The notes under the pieces: model-generated
Database searches by the model: none
What the model was told of the DNA's origin: nothing
What the model saw: only the letters and a program-made list of their open reading frames with translations
Source of the DNA: Mycolicibacter heraklionensis
GTDB taxonomy: Bacteria; Actinomycetota; Actinomycetes; Mycobacteriales; Mycobacteriaceae
Direction of reading: 5' to 3'
Assembly (NCBI RefSeq): GCF_019645815.1
Contig: NZ_CP080997.1
Location: 1,364,001 to 1,428,000 of the forward strand
DNA length: 64,000 nucleotides
In this document: positions 51,072 to 59,987 of the stretch, piece after piece
Layout of the letters: each line of letters begins with the position of its first letter
How positions within the stretch are numbered: position 1 is the first letter of the stretch
Made by a program: the position numbers and the translations under genes

Positions 51072-52820
51072 ATGACCTCGACTGATGTGCCCGCTGAGCC
51101 GTTCCCGGACCCACCCGCCCCGTCCATCGCGGACGACACCCCGACATTCGCCGACCTGCAGATCCACCCTTCGGTGCTCAAGGCCGTCGCCGACGTCGGC
51201 TACGAGACGCCCTCGGCGATCCAGGCCGCCACCATCCCGGCCCTGCTGGAGGGTTCCGACGTGGTCGGGCTGGCCCAGACCGGCACCGGCAAGACCGCCG
51301 CGTTCGCCATTCCGATCCTGTCGCGCATCGACACCACCAGCAAAGCCACCCAGGCGCTGGTGCTCGCGCCCACCCGCGAGTTGGCGCTGCAGGTCGCCGA
51401 GGCGTTCGGGCGCTACGGCGCGCATCTGCCCCGGATCAACGTGCTGCCGATCTACGGCGGCGCGTCCTACACGGTGCAGCTGTCCGGGCTCAAGCGCGGC
51501 GCGCAAGTGGTGGTCGGTACGCCGGGCCGGGTCATCGACCACCTGGAACGCGGCAGCCTGGACTTGTCGCACCTGGACTACCTGGTGCTCGACGAGGCCG
51601 ACGAGATGCTGCAGATGGGTTTCGCCGAGGACGTCGAGCGCATCCTGGCCGACACCCCCGAGTACAAGCAGGTGGCCCTGTTCTCGGCGACCATGCCCTC
51701 GGCCATTCGTCGTATCACCAGCCGCTACCTGCACGACCCCGTCGAAGTCACCGTCAAGGCGAAAACCACCACGGCGGAGAACATCTCCCAGCGCTACATC
51801 GAAGTCGCCGGGCCGCGCAAGATGGACGCCCTGACCCGGGTGCTCGAAGTCGAGCCCTTCGAAGCGATGATCGTCTTCGTCCGCACCAAGCAGGCCACCG
51901 AGGAGGTCGCCGAAAAGCTGCGCGCTCGAGGGTTTTCCGCGGCGGCGATCAACGGTGACATCGCGCAGGCGCAGCGGGAACGGACCATCACCGCACTGAA
52001 GAACGGCAACATCGACATCCTGGTCGCCACCGATGTCGCCGCCCGTGGACTGGACGTGGAGCGCATCTCCCACGTCGTCAACTACGACATTCCCAACGAC
52101 CCCGAGGCCTATGTGCACCGGATCGGGCGCACCGGGCGGGCCGGGCGCTCGGGAACCGCGCTGCTGTTCGTCAACCCGCGGGAACGCCACCTGCTGCGGC
52201 TGATCGAGAAGGTGACGCGGCAGAAGCTGGTCGAGGCCGAGCTGCCCAGCGTCGATGACGTCAACGCTCAGCGGGTCGCCAAGTTCGCCGACGCGATCAC
52301 CAACCATCTCAGTGCGTCGGGCATCGAGCTGTTCCGTCGCCTGGTCGAGGACTACAGCCGCGAGCACAACGTGCCGATGGCTGACATCGCCGCCGCGCTG
52401 GCGCTGCAGTCCCGAGACGGTGAGGCGTTCCTGATGGTGGAGCCGCCGCCGGACAAGCGACGTGAACGCGTCAAGGATCGCGACGGCGGCCGGGACGACC
52501 GCAAAGGCGACCGCAAGGGCCCCCCGAAGGAAGGGTTTGCCACCTACCGGATCGCGGTCGGCAAGCGCCACAAGGTCAACCCGGGTGCGATCGTCGGGGC
52601 GCTGGCCAACGAGGGCGGCTTGAATCGCAGCGACTTCGGCAACATCAGCATCAAGGTGGACCACTCGCTGGTCGAGCTGCCCGCCAAACTGTCCGGCAAG
52701 ACGCTCAAGGCGTTGGAGCAGACCCGGATTCAGGGCCAGCTGATCAACCTGCGTCGTGAGCGGCCGTCTGGTAAACCCGAACGTCGCGGCGAGGGTGGGT
52801 ACCGGAAACGGACCGAATGA
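51072..52820 (+). CDS. deaD: ATP-dependent RNA helicase DeaD (DEAD-box)
   Basis: The 582-residue cold-shock/ribosome-assembly helicase carries all main motifs: AQTGTGKT (I), PTRELALQV (Ia), GTPGR (Ib), DEAD (II), SAT (III), RGLDV (V) and HRIGRTGRAGR (VI). The C-terminal part has a charged linker (DKRRERVKDRDGGRDDRKGDRK-type stretch) and then a DbpA-like RNA-binding domain (FATYRIAVGKRHKVNPGAIV) that targets ribosomal RNA. It acts in the cytoplasm. The acyltransferase gene overlaps its stop (ATGA). Longer in-frame starts exist upstream, but ATG 51072 fits the -10 element. Confidence 0.94.
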   Translation: MTSTDVPAEPFPDPPAPSIADDTPTFADLQIHPSVLKAVADVGYETPSAIQAATIPALLEGSDVVGLAQTGTGKTAAFAIPILSRIDTTSKATQALVLAPTRELALQVAEAFGRYGAHLPRINVLPIYGGASYTVQLSGLKRGAQVVVGTPGRVIDHLERGSLDLSHLDYLVLDEADEMLQMGFAEDVERILADTPEYKQVALFSATMPSAIRRITSRYLHDPVEVTVKAKTTTAENISQRYIEVAGPRKMDALTRVLEVEPFEAMIVFVRTKQATEEVAEKLRARGFSAAAINGDIAQAQRERTITALKNGNIDILVATDVAARGLDVERISHVVNYDIPNDPEAYVHRIGRTGRAGRSGTALLFVNPRERHLLRLIEKVTRQKLVEAELPSVDDVNAQRVAKFADAITNHLSASGIELFRRLVEDYSREHNVPMADIAAALALQSRDGEAFLMVEPPPDKRRERVKDRDGGRDDRKGDRKGPPKEGFATYRIAVGKRHKVNPGAIVGALANEGGLNRSDFGNISIKVDHSLVELPAKLSGKTLKALEQTRIQGQLINLRRERPSGKPERRGEGGYRKRTE

Positions 52821-53962
52821 CCCTCTCGCCGGACGAGGACGAGGACGAACAGGGCGGGCTCGAGCAGGTCGCCCATGTGGACCGGGTCGCGTCGCTGACC
52901 GGTGTGCGTGCGGTGGCCGCTCTCCTGGTGGTGGGAACGCACGCGGCCTACACCACTGGTAAGTACACCCACGGCTATGCGGGCCTGCTGGGCTCCCGGA
53001 TGGAGATCGGGGTGCCGATCTTCTTCGTGCTCTCCGGTTTTCTGCTGTTCCAGCCGTGGGTGCGGGCCAACGCGTTGGGGCGACCCGACCCCTCGGTCCG
53101 GCGCTACGCCTGGCACCGGGTGCGCCGCATCATGCCCGCCTATGTCGTGACCGTGCTGCTGGCCTATGTGATCTACCACTACCGCACCGCCGGCCCGAAC
53201 CCCGGCCACAACTGGGTCGGGTTGCTGCGCAACCTGACGCTGACCCAGATCTACACCGACAACTACATGTTCGGCTATCTGCACCAGGGACTCACCCAGA
53301 TGTGGAGCCTCGCAGTCGAAGTCGCCTTCTACGTGGTGCTTCCACTGCTGGCCTATGTGGCATTGGTCTGGTTGTGCCGACGGCAGTGGCGGCCGGCGCT
53401 GCTGCTGGTCGGGCTGACCGCGGCGGCGGCGATCACGCCGGCCTGGTTGACGCTGGTGCACACGACTGACTTCCTGCCCGACGGCGCCCGGCTGTGGCTG
53501 CCGGGTTATCTGGCCTGGTTCGTCGCCGGCATGATGCTCACGGTGCTGCAGGCGATGGGCGTGCGCTGCTATGGCTTCGTGGCTATTCCGTTGGCGCTCA
53601 TCTGTTATCTCATCGCGTCCACGCCGATCGCCGGGGAACCCACCACGTCACCGGCCAAGCTGTCCGAGGCTCTGGTCAAAGCCGGCTTCTACGCCGTGAT
53701 CGCCGCGCTGATGGTGGCGCCCCTGGCGTTGGGCAACCGCGGCTGGTATGCGCGGTTTCTGGCGAGCCGGCCGATGGTGTGGCTGGGGGAGATCTCCTAT
53801 GAGATCTTCCTGGTTCACCTGGTGCTGATGGAGTTGGTGATGGTGGAGGTGCTGCGCACCCCGGTCTACACCGGGTCGATGCTGGCCCTGTTCGTGGTCA
53901 CCATGGTGGTCACCGTGCCGGTGTCCTGGCTGCTGCACCGGCTCACCCGGGTGCGGGCCTGA
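52817..53962 (+). CDS. acyltransferase family 3 membrane protein (Rv1254-like)
   Basis: The 381-residue integral membrane acyltransferase has about ten helices. The family motif is near the N-terminus: RVASLTGVRAVAALLVVGTHAAY (about residues 18-40), with the catalytic His, then PIFFVLSGFLLFQPWVR and YAWHRVRRIMPAYVV. Such enzymes O-acylate sugars or lipids at the membrane, for example succinylation or acetylation of envelope glycans. The ATG overlaps the deaD stop. The acceptor is unknown. Confidence 0.88.
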   Translation: MTLSPDEDEDEQGGLEQVAHVDRVASLTGVRAVAALLVVGTHAAYTTGKYTHGYAGLLGSRMEIGVPIFFVLSGFLLFQPWVRANALGRPDPSVRRYAWHRVRRIMPAYVVTVLLAYVIYHYRTAGPNPGHNWVGLLRNLTLTQIYTDNYMFGYLHQGLTQMWSLAVEVAFYVVLPLLAYVALVWLCRRQWRPALLLVGLTAAAAITPAWLTLVHTTDFLPDGARLWLPGYLAWFVAGMMLTVLQAMGVRCYGFVAIPLALICYLIASTPIAGEPTTSPAKLSEALVKAGFYAVIAALMVAPLALGNRGWYARFLASRPMVWLGEISYEIFLVHLVLMELVMVEVLRTPVYTGSMLALFVVTMVVTVPVSWLLHRLTRVRA

Positions 53963-54065
53963 GTGCCGTTCAGCCAGGATTGTTCCCGGCCGGGCCACAG
54001 GGAGAATTGCCCGCCTGTGACCGACAACCCGCCCTGGCCGGCGGTCGCGTCCGGCAGCGCTCTTC

Positions 54066-54144
54066 GTCGAGTGTGCGGTTTGGGTCGAGTGTGCGGTTTG
54101 GGAGGCCAGCGCTGCGTTTTCCCCTACCAAACCGCACACTCGGC
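54066..54144. repeat. dispersed palindromic element, copy D (duplicated left arm)
   Basis: An 18-bp unit, GTCGAGTGTGCGGTTTGG, stands twice in tandem (54066-54083 and 54084-54101). Its reverse complement, 17 of 18 matching, follows at 54127-54144, so either left copy can pair with the right arm. The arms share CGAGTGTGCG with the CGAGCGTGCG of copy E. It lies between convergent genes, about 100 bp beyond each stop. Confidence 0.65.
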
Positions 54145-54166
54145 GCAATGTCCTCGCCGTCACACC

Positions 54167-54179
54167 GGGGCGAAGCCCC
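54167..54179. terminator. GC stem-loop between convergent genes
   Basis: GGGGC-GAA-GCCCC forms a perfect 5-bp stem with a 3-nt loop in the gap between the acyltransferase and TetR genes. With copy D 22 bp away it may help end transcription from both sides. There is no T-run. Confidence 0.35.
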
Positions 54180-54246
54180 CTGAGCGGGGTTCGTCGCACA
54201 GTCGCTCGGAGGCGGGCAACTCTCCTATTGCCTAAGCCCTCATTCC

Positions 54247-54831
54247 CTAAGCCGAGCTGAGGCGGCCCGGCGCGAGCACCACCGGAACCACGAACTGCGT
54301 CAGCATCGCCCGCTCGTCGTCGGCGTCGCGGCCGGGGAAGCTCAGCAGTGACGTCATCACCCGCACCACCCAGCGGGCGCGCTGCTGGTTATCGGTGTCG
54401 CCGTCGCCCAGCGTGTTCAGGAACGACGCGACCATCACGGTGATGACGTCGGACTGCGCGGCCATCGCGGTCCCGATCGGCGGTCCGCTCTCGGCGAACC
54501 ACGATGCCAGCGCCGGGTTGCCGCGCACCAGGGACAGCGATTCGGTGATCCCGGTGACCAGCCGCTCCGCCGGGTCGTCGATGCCGGACAGCCGCCGGGT
54601 CAACTCGTGATAGAGCGTGTTGGCCCAGCGGTGCACGTAGGCGGTGTGCAGCGCGTCGCGGCTCTCGAAATACCGATACAGCGTGGCGCGGGAACATCCT
54701 GCGGCGCGGGCGATCTCATTCATGCCCACCGAAGCGGCATCGTGCTCGGCGAACAGCTTTTCGGCCGCGTCGAGGATCTTCTCGGCGGCAAGCTCTCCGC
54801 GCTGGTCGGACAGCCAGGCCCGCCCGGCCAT
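54247..54831 (-). CDS. TetR family regulator paired with cyp130 (Rv1255c-like)
   Basis: The 194-residue regulator has the TetR HTH as KILDAAEKLFAEHDAASVGMNEIARAAG, then SRATLYRYFESRDALHTAYV (about residues 18-65), followed by an alpha-helical ligand domain. The ATG at 54831 shares its A with the stop of cyp130 (TGATG), so translation is coupled. It likely senses the P450 substrate or product and controls cyp130; this is a context inference. Confidence 0.9.
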   Translation of the reverse strand: MAGRAWLSDQRGELAAEKILDAAEKLFAEHDAASVGMNEIARAAGCSRATLYRYFESRDALHTAYVHRWANTLYHELTRRLSGIDDPAERLVTGITESLSLVRGNPALASWFAESGPPIGTAMAAQSDVITVMVASFLNTLGDGDTDNQQRARWVVRVMTSLLSFPGRDADDERAMLTQFVVPVVLAPGRLSSA

Positions 54832-56051
54832 CACGATCCGGCGGTGAACGGAACCGACAGCGGTCGTCGCACGTAACTGCCACCGGCCCATCGGATTCCG
54901 GATTCGTCGATGGTGTAGTTCGGGCAGCGTGCCAGCAGTTCCTGCAGCGCCACTCGCGCCTGCATCCGCGCCGCCTGATTGCCGATGCAGTGATGCGCGC
55001 CGTAACTGAAGGTGAGGATCTGGTGCGGCTTGCGTTGCACATTGAGGTCCGCGGCGTCCGGCCCGAACTGGCGTTCGTCGCGGTTGCCCGAGCCGTAGAG
55101 CAGCAACACCTTGCGTCCCATCGGGATGGTGGTGTCGCCGATGGTCACGTCCCGGGTGGTGGTCCGGGCCAGCCCCTGTACGGGGGAGGTCAAGCGCAGC
55201 AACTCCTCGACGGCGTCGCGGATCAGCTCCGGGTTGTCCACCAGCAGTTGACGCTGGTCCGGGTGTCGCTGCAGCAATTGCACTGAGCCGCCGAGCATTC
55301 CGGTCGTTGTGTCGTTACCGCCGGTCACCATGGTGAAGGTGAACGCCAACACCGCCAGCAGCCCGGCGACGTCACCGTCGGCGCCCATCCCGGCTGCCAC
55401 CAGATGCGAGACGGTGTCATCCTGTGGGTCGGTGCGGCGGCGTTCGATGAGGCCGCTGAAGTAGGCCATCATCTCGCCGATCGCGTCACCGGCCGAGGCG
55501 ACGCCGTCTTCGCTGACGGTGGCCGCGACGACCGCCTCGGTCCACCGGTCGAACTGGCTGCGGTCCTCCTCCGGAACACCCAGGTAGTGCGCGACCACCA
55601 TCGACGGCAGCGGCTTGAACAGCTCGCCGACGATATCGCCGCCGCCGTTGGCCTGCAGTCGCTCGAGGCGCTCGACGACGAACTCGCGAACCTTGGGCTC
55701 CAGCAACTCCACCTGCCGCGGCATGAACCCGCGGGCCACCAGCTTGCGAAACTCGGTGTGCACCGGCGGATCCTGCATCACCATCGGCGGGTTGTCGGCC
55801 AGGCCGATCAGCTCCAGCTCGCCGTAGTTGACGGTCAGTCCCTGTGCCGAGGAGAAGGTCTCGTGGTCGGCGGCGGCCGCCCAGATGTCGGCGTGCCGGG
55901 ACAGCACGTAGTAGTCCTGGTTGGGCGCGTTCTCCGGGACCACGTGGTGGACCGGGTCGTGGTCGCGCAGCGCGGCGTACATCGGCCAGGGGTTGGGCCA
56001 GGTGTCGGCGTTGCAGAGCTCAAACTTCGGATGAGACAGCGTGGTCGTCAT
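54831..56051 (-). CDS. cyp130: cytochrome P450 130
   Basis: The 406-residue soluble P450 has a heme-binding loop with axial Cys in FSYGAHHCIGNQAARMQ (about residue 354) and the I-helix oxygen motif TGGNDTTT. The K-helix E..R lies in VEELLRLTSPVQGLARTTTRD. The length matches CYP130 of M. tuberculosis (crystallised with azoles; it N-demethylates some drug-like dimethyl compounds). The natural substrate is unknown. Ferredoxin partners are not encoded nearby. It is cotranscribed with the TetR gene and divergent from mmpS. Confidence 0.93.
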   Translation of the reverse strand: MTTTLSHPKFELCNADTWPNPWPMYAALRDHDPVHHVVPENAPNQDYYVLSRHADIWAAAADHETFSSAQGLTVNYGELELIGLADNPPMVMQDPPVHTEFRKLVARGFMPRQVELLEPKVREFVVERLERLQANGGGDIVGELFKPLPSMVVAHYLGVPEEDRSQFDRWTEAVVAATVSEDGVASAGDAIGEMMAYFSGLIERRRTDPQDDTVSHLVAAGMGADGDVAGLLAVLAFTFTMVTGGNDTTTGMLGGSVQLLQRHPDQRQLLVDNPELIRDAVEELLRLTSPVQGLARTTTRDVTIGDTTIPMGRKVLLLYGSGNRDERQFGPDAADLNVQRKPHQILTFSYGAHHCIGNQAARMQARVALQELLARCPNYTIDESGIRWAGGSYVRRPLSVPFTAGS

Positions 56052-56125
56052 GTCTCATTGGTACGACAACCGCCCGTTCGGTGTCAATAGCTTGTGGGAT
56101 TCCGGTCGACTGGCCTGCATCGCTG

Positions 56126-56140
56126 ACACAGTACTTGTGT
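56126..56140. promoter_or_regulatory. quasi-palindrome upstream of mmpS
   Basis: ACACA-GTACT-TGTGT is a 15-bp dyad 31 bp before the preferred mmpS start (56171) and 10 bp before the alternative ATG at 56150. It lies in the cyp130/mmpS divergent gap. It may be the operator for the TetR protein encoded at the operon's end. Confidence 0.4.
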
Positions 56141-56170
56141 GAAACTGTAATGCAGTCTAATTTGACCGCC

Positions 56171-56632
56171 ATGTCAACGCGCGACAGTCAGAAGGTCTCA
56201 CTGGTACGCCACCTGGGCCGCAACTGGAAGCTGCTGACGGCGGTGCTCGTCGTGTTCGTCGCGGGACTTACGGTGTATCGCCTACACGGCATTTTCGCGT
56301 CCCGCGACGTCGTGTCTACCCCTAGTGGTTTCGCCAACGACGTTGCGCCGTTCAACCCCAAACGAGTGTTCATCGAGGTCTATGGCCCGCCGGGGACGGT
56401 TGCGACGATCACCTATTTGGATGTGGATGCGCAGCCGCAACGCGCCGACGCTGTCGTGCTGCCCTGGTCCTACGACGCGACGACGACGAAACCGGCTGTT
56501 GCCGCCAATGTTGCGGCCCAAGGCGACAGCGATTCGATCAGCTGCCGGATCACGATCGACGGCGACGTGAAAGACGAGAGAACGGTCAATACCTTGCACG
56601 CCTTCACCTACTGTATGGACAAGTCCGGATGA
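56171..56632 (+). CDS. MmpS family accessory membrane protein
   Basis: The 153-residue protein has one N-terminal transmembrane helix (WKLLTAVLVVFVAGLTVYRLH, about residues 20-40) and an extracytoplasmic beta-rich domain with VFIEVYGPPGTVATITYLD, then the YCMDKSG C-terminus. This is the MmpS pattern: partner of an MmpL transporter in export of glycopeptidolipids, siderophores or drugs. ATG 56171 is chosen; an ATG seven codons earlier (56150) is possible, neither with a clear ribosome-binding site. Its stop overlaps the mmpL start. Confidence 0.88.
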   Translation: MSTRDSQKVSLVRHLGRNWKLLTAVLVVFVAGLTVYRLHGIFASRDVVSTPSGFANDVAPFNPKRVFIEVYGPPGTVATITYLDVDAQPQRADAVVLPWSYDATTTKPAVAANVAAQGDSDSISCRITIDGDVKDERTVNTLHAFTYCMDKSG

Positions 56633-59553
56633 GCCCGCAGATCTCGTGGCGTCGGCTCCCGGACCTGCTGAGGCGCTACTCCGCGGCGATCGTATTCTTC
56701 TGGCTCGCCGTCGCCATGGTGACGAATGTTTTTGTACCGCAACTGGAGAAGGTGGCCGAAGCAAACAACGCGTCACTGAGCCCGCAGGACGCACCGTCGC
56801 TGAAGGCCGCCAAACACATCGGTGCGGTTTTCCAGGAGTTCAGTTCGGACAGTTCGGCGATGATCGTGCTGGAGGGCGATCAGCCCTTGGATGCCGCGGC
56901 ACACCACTACTACGACGGGTTGATCGCCAAGCTCAACCGGGACACCCGGCACGTCGAGCACGTTCAGGATTTCTGGGGCGATCCCCTGACCGCGGCCGGC
57001 TCGCAGAGCAACGACGGCAAGGCCGCGTTGGTGCAGGTCTATCTCGCAGGAAACCAAGGCGAATCGCTGGCCAACGAATCGGTCGACGCGGTGCGCAGCA
57101 TCGTCAATGACACGCCACCGCCACCGGGTGTACGGGCCTATGTCACCGGGGCCGCACCGTTGGTCACCGACCAATTCGAAGTCGGCAGCAAGGGCACGTG
57201 GAAAACGACCCTGATCACGATCGGCGTCATCCTGATGATGCTGTTGTGGTTGTACCGACGCGTCACCACAGCGATCCTGGTGGTCTTCATGGTGATGATC
57301 GAGCTGACCGCGTCGCGCGGCGTCGTCGCCGTGTTGGCCAACGCCGGCATCATCAAACTGTCGACGTATTCGACGAATCTTCTGACACTGCTGGTGATCG
57401 CCGCCGGCACCGACTACGCAATCTTCCTACTCGGCCGTTTCCACGAAGCCCGCTACGGCGGCCAGGACCGGGTCACGGCGTTCAACACGATGTATCACGG
57501 CACCGCACACATCATCCTGGGCTCGGGCCTGACGATTGCCGGTGCGGTGTTCTGCCTGACGTTCGCTCGGCTCCCGTATTTTCAGACGCTCGGTGTCCCC
57601 GCGGGTATCGGAGTTCTCGTCGCTGTCGTCGCGGCCTTGACGTTGGCGCCCGCCATGCTCGCCGTCGGCCGGCACTTCGGCCTGTTCGAGCCTGCGCGGC
57701 AGCTGAGTACCCAGGGCTGGCGGCGAATCGGCACGGCCCTGGTGCGCTGGCCCGGACCCATCCTGGTGGCCACGATCGCGGTCGCGCTGATCGGCCTGCT
57801 CGCCTTGCCCGGATACAAAACCAGCTATGACACCCGGCCCTATATGCCGGCCGACGCCCCGGCCAACGTCGGCTATGCCGCTGCCGAACGGCACTTTTCA
57901 CAGGCCAGGCTCAACCCCGAGCTGCTGATGATCGAAGCCGACCACGACATGCGCAACCCGACGAACATGATCCTGCTCGAGCGCGTCGCAAAGGCGATCT
58001 TCCATACCGACGGCGTCGCGCAGGTCCAATCGATCACCCGTCCGCTGGGTACGCCCCTGGATCACACGTCGATCCCGTTTCAGATCAGCGCCGGCAGCGC
58101 GACGCAGATCCTCAACCTGCCCTTCCAGGAGTCGCAAGCGGCCAACATGCTCAAACAGGTTGACGTGATCAACAATTCGATCGACATCCTGCGCCAGCAA
58201 TATCTCCTGCAGCAGCAATCCGGCGCCATCACCGATGAGCAGGCGAAGGCATTCCAGGAGACGGTGGCGACCGCGACGGATCTGCGGAATAAAATTGCGA
58301 ATTTCGACGACTTCATCCGCCCGCTGCGCAGCTACTTCTACTGGGAACCGCACTGTTTCGACATCCCGGCGTGCGCGGCCATCCGGTCGGTGCTCGACGC
58401 GCTCGACGGAATCGACGTGCTCACCTCTCAGCTCGACGACGTCGCCGGGAGCATCGCCAAACTCGATGCACTGCAACCCAAGCTGCTTGCGCTGATCCCG
58501 CCCCAGATAGCCAGTCAGGAACAGAACCGCGACCTGAGCATGACGAACCACGCGACCAGTTCCGGGTTGAACGACCAGGCCGCGGAAGGACTGGACAACG
58601 CGACGGCCATGGGCAAAGCGTTCGACGAGGCGAAGACCGATGACTCGTTCTATCTACCGCCGGAGGTCTTCACCAACCCGGAATTCCTACGGGGGGTGAA
58701 GATGTTCATGTCACCCGACGGCAAGGCGGCCCGGATGATCATCACCCATGAGGGCGATCCGGCAACACCGGAAGGCATTTCACATATCGACGCGATCCGC
58801 CATGCCGCGCGGGATGCGGTCAAGGGAACTCCGCTCGCGGGATCCAAGATCTACCTCGCCGGTACCGCAGCCACCTATAAGGACATCGCCGAGGGCGCCA
58901 AGTATGACCTGATGATTGCCGGAGTCGCCGCGCTGAGCCTGATCCTGCTGGTGATGATGTTCATCACCGGCAGCGTCATCGCCGCACTGGTCATCGTCGG
59001 CACCGTCGCCCTGTCTTTGGGTGCGTCGTTCGGGCTCTCGGTACTGATCTGGCAGTACATCTTCGGCATCCACTTGTACTGGATCGTGTTGGCACTGGCA
59101 GTCATTCTGCTGCTGGCCGTGGGATCCGACTACAACCTATTGCTGATATCCCGGTTCAAGGAGGAATACCACGCCGGCATCAACACCGGCATCATCCGGG
59201 CGATGGCCGGCTCCGGCTCGGTAGTCACCTCGGCGGGTTTGGTCTTCGCCGCGACGATGGCATCGTTTATGTTCGCCGAGCTGCGGGTGCTGGGCCAGAT
59301 CGGCACCACGATCGCCCTCGGGCTGTTGTTCGACACGCTGATCGTGCGCTCGTTCATGACCCCGTCGATCGCAGCACTGCTGGGCCGCTGGTTCTGGTGG
59401 CCGCTGAAGGTACGCCCCCGGCCCGCCAGCCAGATGCTGCAGCCGTATGGCTCCCGTGCTGCGGTACGGCAGCTATTGCTGTGGGAGGACGACGATCCGG
59501 GCACGTCCACGGTCAGCCCATCCAGGGGCGGCAGCGGTGGAGGGGGACAATGA
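56629..59553 (+). CDS. MmpL family RND transporter
   Basis: The 974-residue inner-membrane exporter has two repeats of a large external loop and six-helix blocks, 12 helices in all. The two proton-relay Asp-Tyr motifs are present: GTDYAIFLLGRFHEA (about residue 262) and GSDYNLLLISRFKEEY (about 832). Length and layout match the MmpS-associated MmpL4/5-type proteins, with a coiled-coil-prone external domain around 480-680 (LLQQQSGAITDEQAKAFQE). The substrate is unknown, with siderophore, lipid or drug as family options. The ATG overlaps mmpS, and the next gene overlaps its stop. Confidence 0.92.
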   Translation: MSPQISWRRLPDLLRRYSAAIVFFWLAVAMVTNVFVPQLEKVAEANNASLSPQDAPSLKAAKHIGAVFQEFSSDSSAMIVLEGDQPLDAAAHHYYDGLIAKLNRDTRHVEHVQDFWGDPLTAAGSQSNDGKAALVQVYLAGNQGESLANESVDAVRSIVNDTPPPPGVRAYVTGAAPLVTDQFEVGSKGTWKTTLITIGVILMMLLWLYRRVTTAILVVFMVMIELTASRGVVAVLANAGIIKLSTYSTNLLTLLVIAAGTDYAIFLLGRFHEARYGGQDRVTAFNTMYHGTAHIILGSGLTIAGAVFCLTFARLPYFQTLGVPAGIGVLVAVVAALTLAPAMLAVGRHFGLFEPARQLSTQGWRRIGTALVRWPGPILVATIAVALIGLLALPGYKTSYDTRPYMPADAPANVGYAAAERHFSQARLNPELLMIEADHDMRNPTNMILLERVAKAIFHTDGVAQVQSITRPLGTPLDHTSIPFQISAGSATQILNLPFQESQAANMLKQVDVINNSIDILRQQYLLQQQSGAITDEQAKAFQETVATATDLRNKIANFDDFIRPLRSYFYWEPHCFDIPACAAIRSVLDALDGIDVLTSQLDDVAGSIAKLDALQPKLLALIPPQIASQEQNRDLSMTNHATSSGLNDQAAEGLDNATAMGKAFDEAKTDDSFYLPPEVFTNPEFLRGVKMFMSPDGKAARMIITHEGDPATPEGISHIDAIRHAARDAVKGTPLAGSKIYLAGTAATYKDIAEGAKYDLMIAGVAALSLILLVMMFITGSVIAALVIVGTVALSLGASFGLSVLIWQYIFGIHLYWIVLALAVILLLAVGSDYNLLLISRFKEEYHAGINTGIIRAMAGSGSVVTSAGLVFAATMASFMFAELRVLGQIGTTIALGLLFDTLIVRSFMTPSIAALLGRWFWWPLKVRPRPASQMLQPYGSRAAVRQLLLWEDDDPGTSTVSPSRGGSGGGGQ

Positions 59554-59987
59554 ATTTCGGATTCTGGGGTGTTCTCACGGTGCTGGCGGCAGTTTTGGCA
59601 GTGGTTTTCGCCGGGTGTGCGCTCGTGTACGTCAGGCGGTTGGAGGATCGGACTCCGGCGGCACTCGGCGAAGAAATAGGTGCTCACAAAGCGGTGCTGG
59701 CCAAAGTGCGCAAGCGTCAGCCCCTGACGCAAGACGAGTTCACCTACGCGCACGAACTGGTCGCCGACGCCCGGTCCCCGCTGGCATATGCGATACCCGC
59801 GGTCATCTTCTTCGCCGGACTGTTCTACATCGTCGGCTGCCTTCACGAACTCGACGTCCACGGCGGCAACCCCTCATTCCGGACGTTCATCGGAGGCTTT
59901 CCGATGCTGGGTTCGTTGAACATGCTGGCACAGTTCAGCAGGGTCGCACGCTTGAAATCGCGCCTAGAGGACGCGGTCGTGCTGTGA
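59550..59987 (+). CDS. small two-helix membrane protein of the mmpS-mmpL operon
   Basis: The 145-residue protein has helix 1 at GVLTVLAAVLAVVFAGCALVYV (about residues 7-28), a charged cytosolic middle (HKAVLAKVRKRQPLTQDEFTYA), and helix 2 at YAIPAVIFFAGLFYIVGCLHEL (about 79-100). A further hydrophobic FIGGFPMLGSLNMLA stretch follows. The ATG overlaps the mmpL stop (ATGA) and its stop overlaps the tetR GTG, so it is embedded in the operon. I recognise no family and recall no equivalent in the M. tuberculosis mmpS/mmpL loci. Confidence 0.8.
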   Translation: MNFGFWGVLTVLAAVLAVVFAGCALVYVRRLEDRTPAALGEEIGAHKAVLAKVRKRQPLTQDEFTYAHELVADARSPLAYAIPAVIFFAGLFYIVGCLHELDVHGGNPSFRTFIGGFPMLGSLNMLAQFSRVARLKSRLEDAVVL

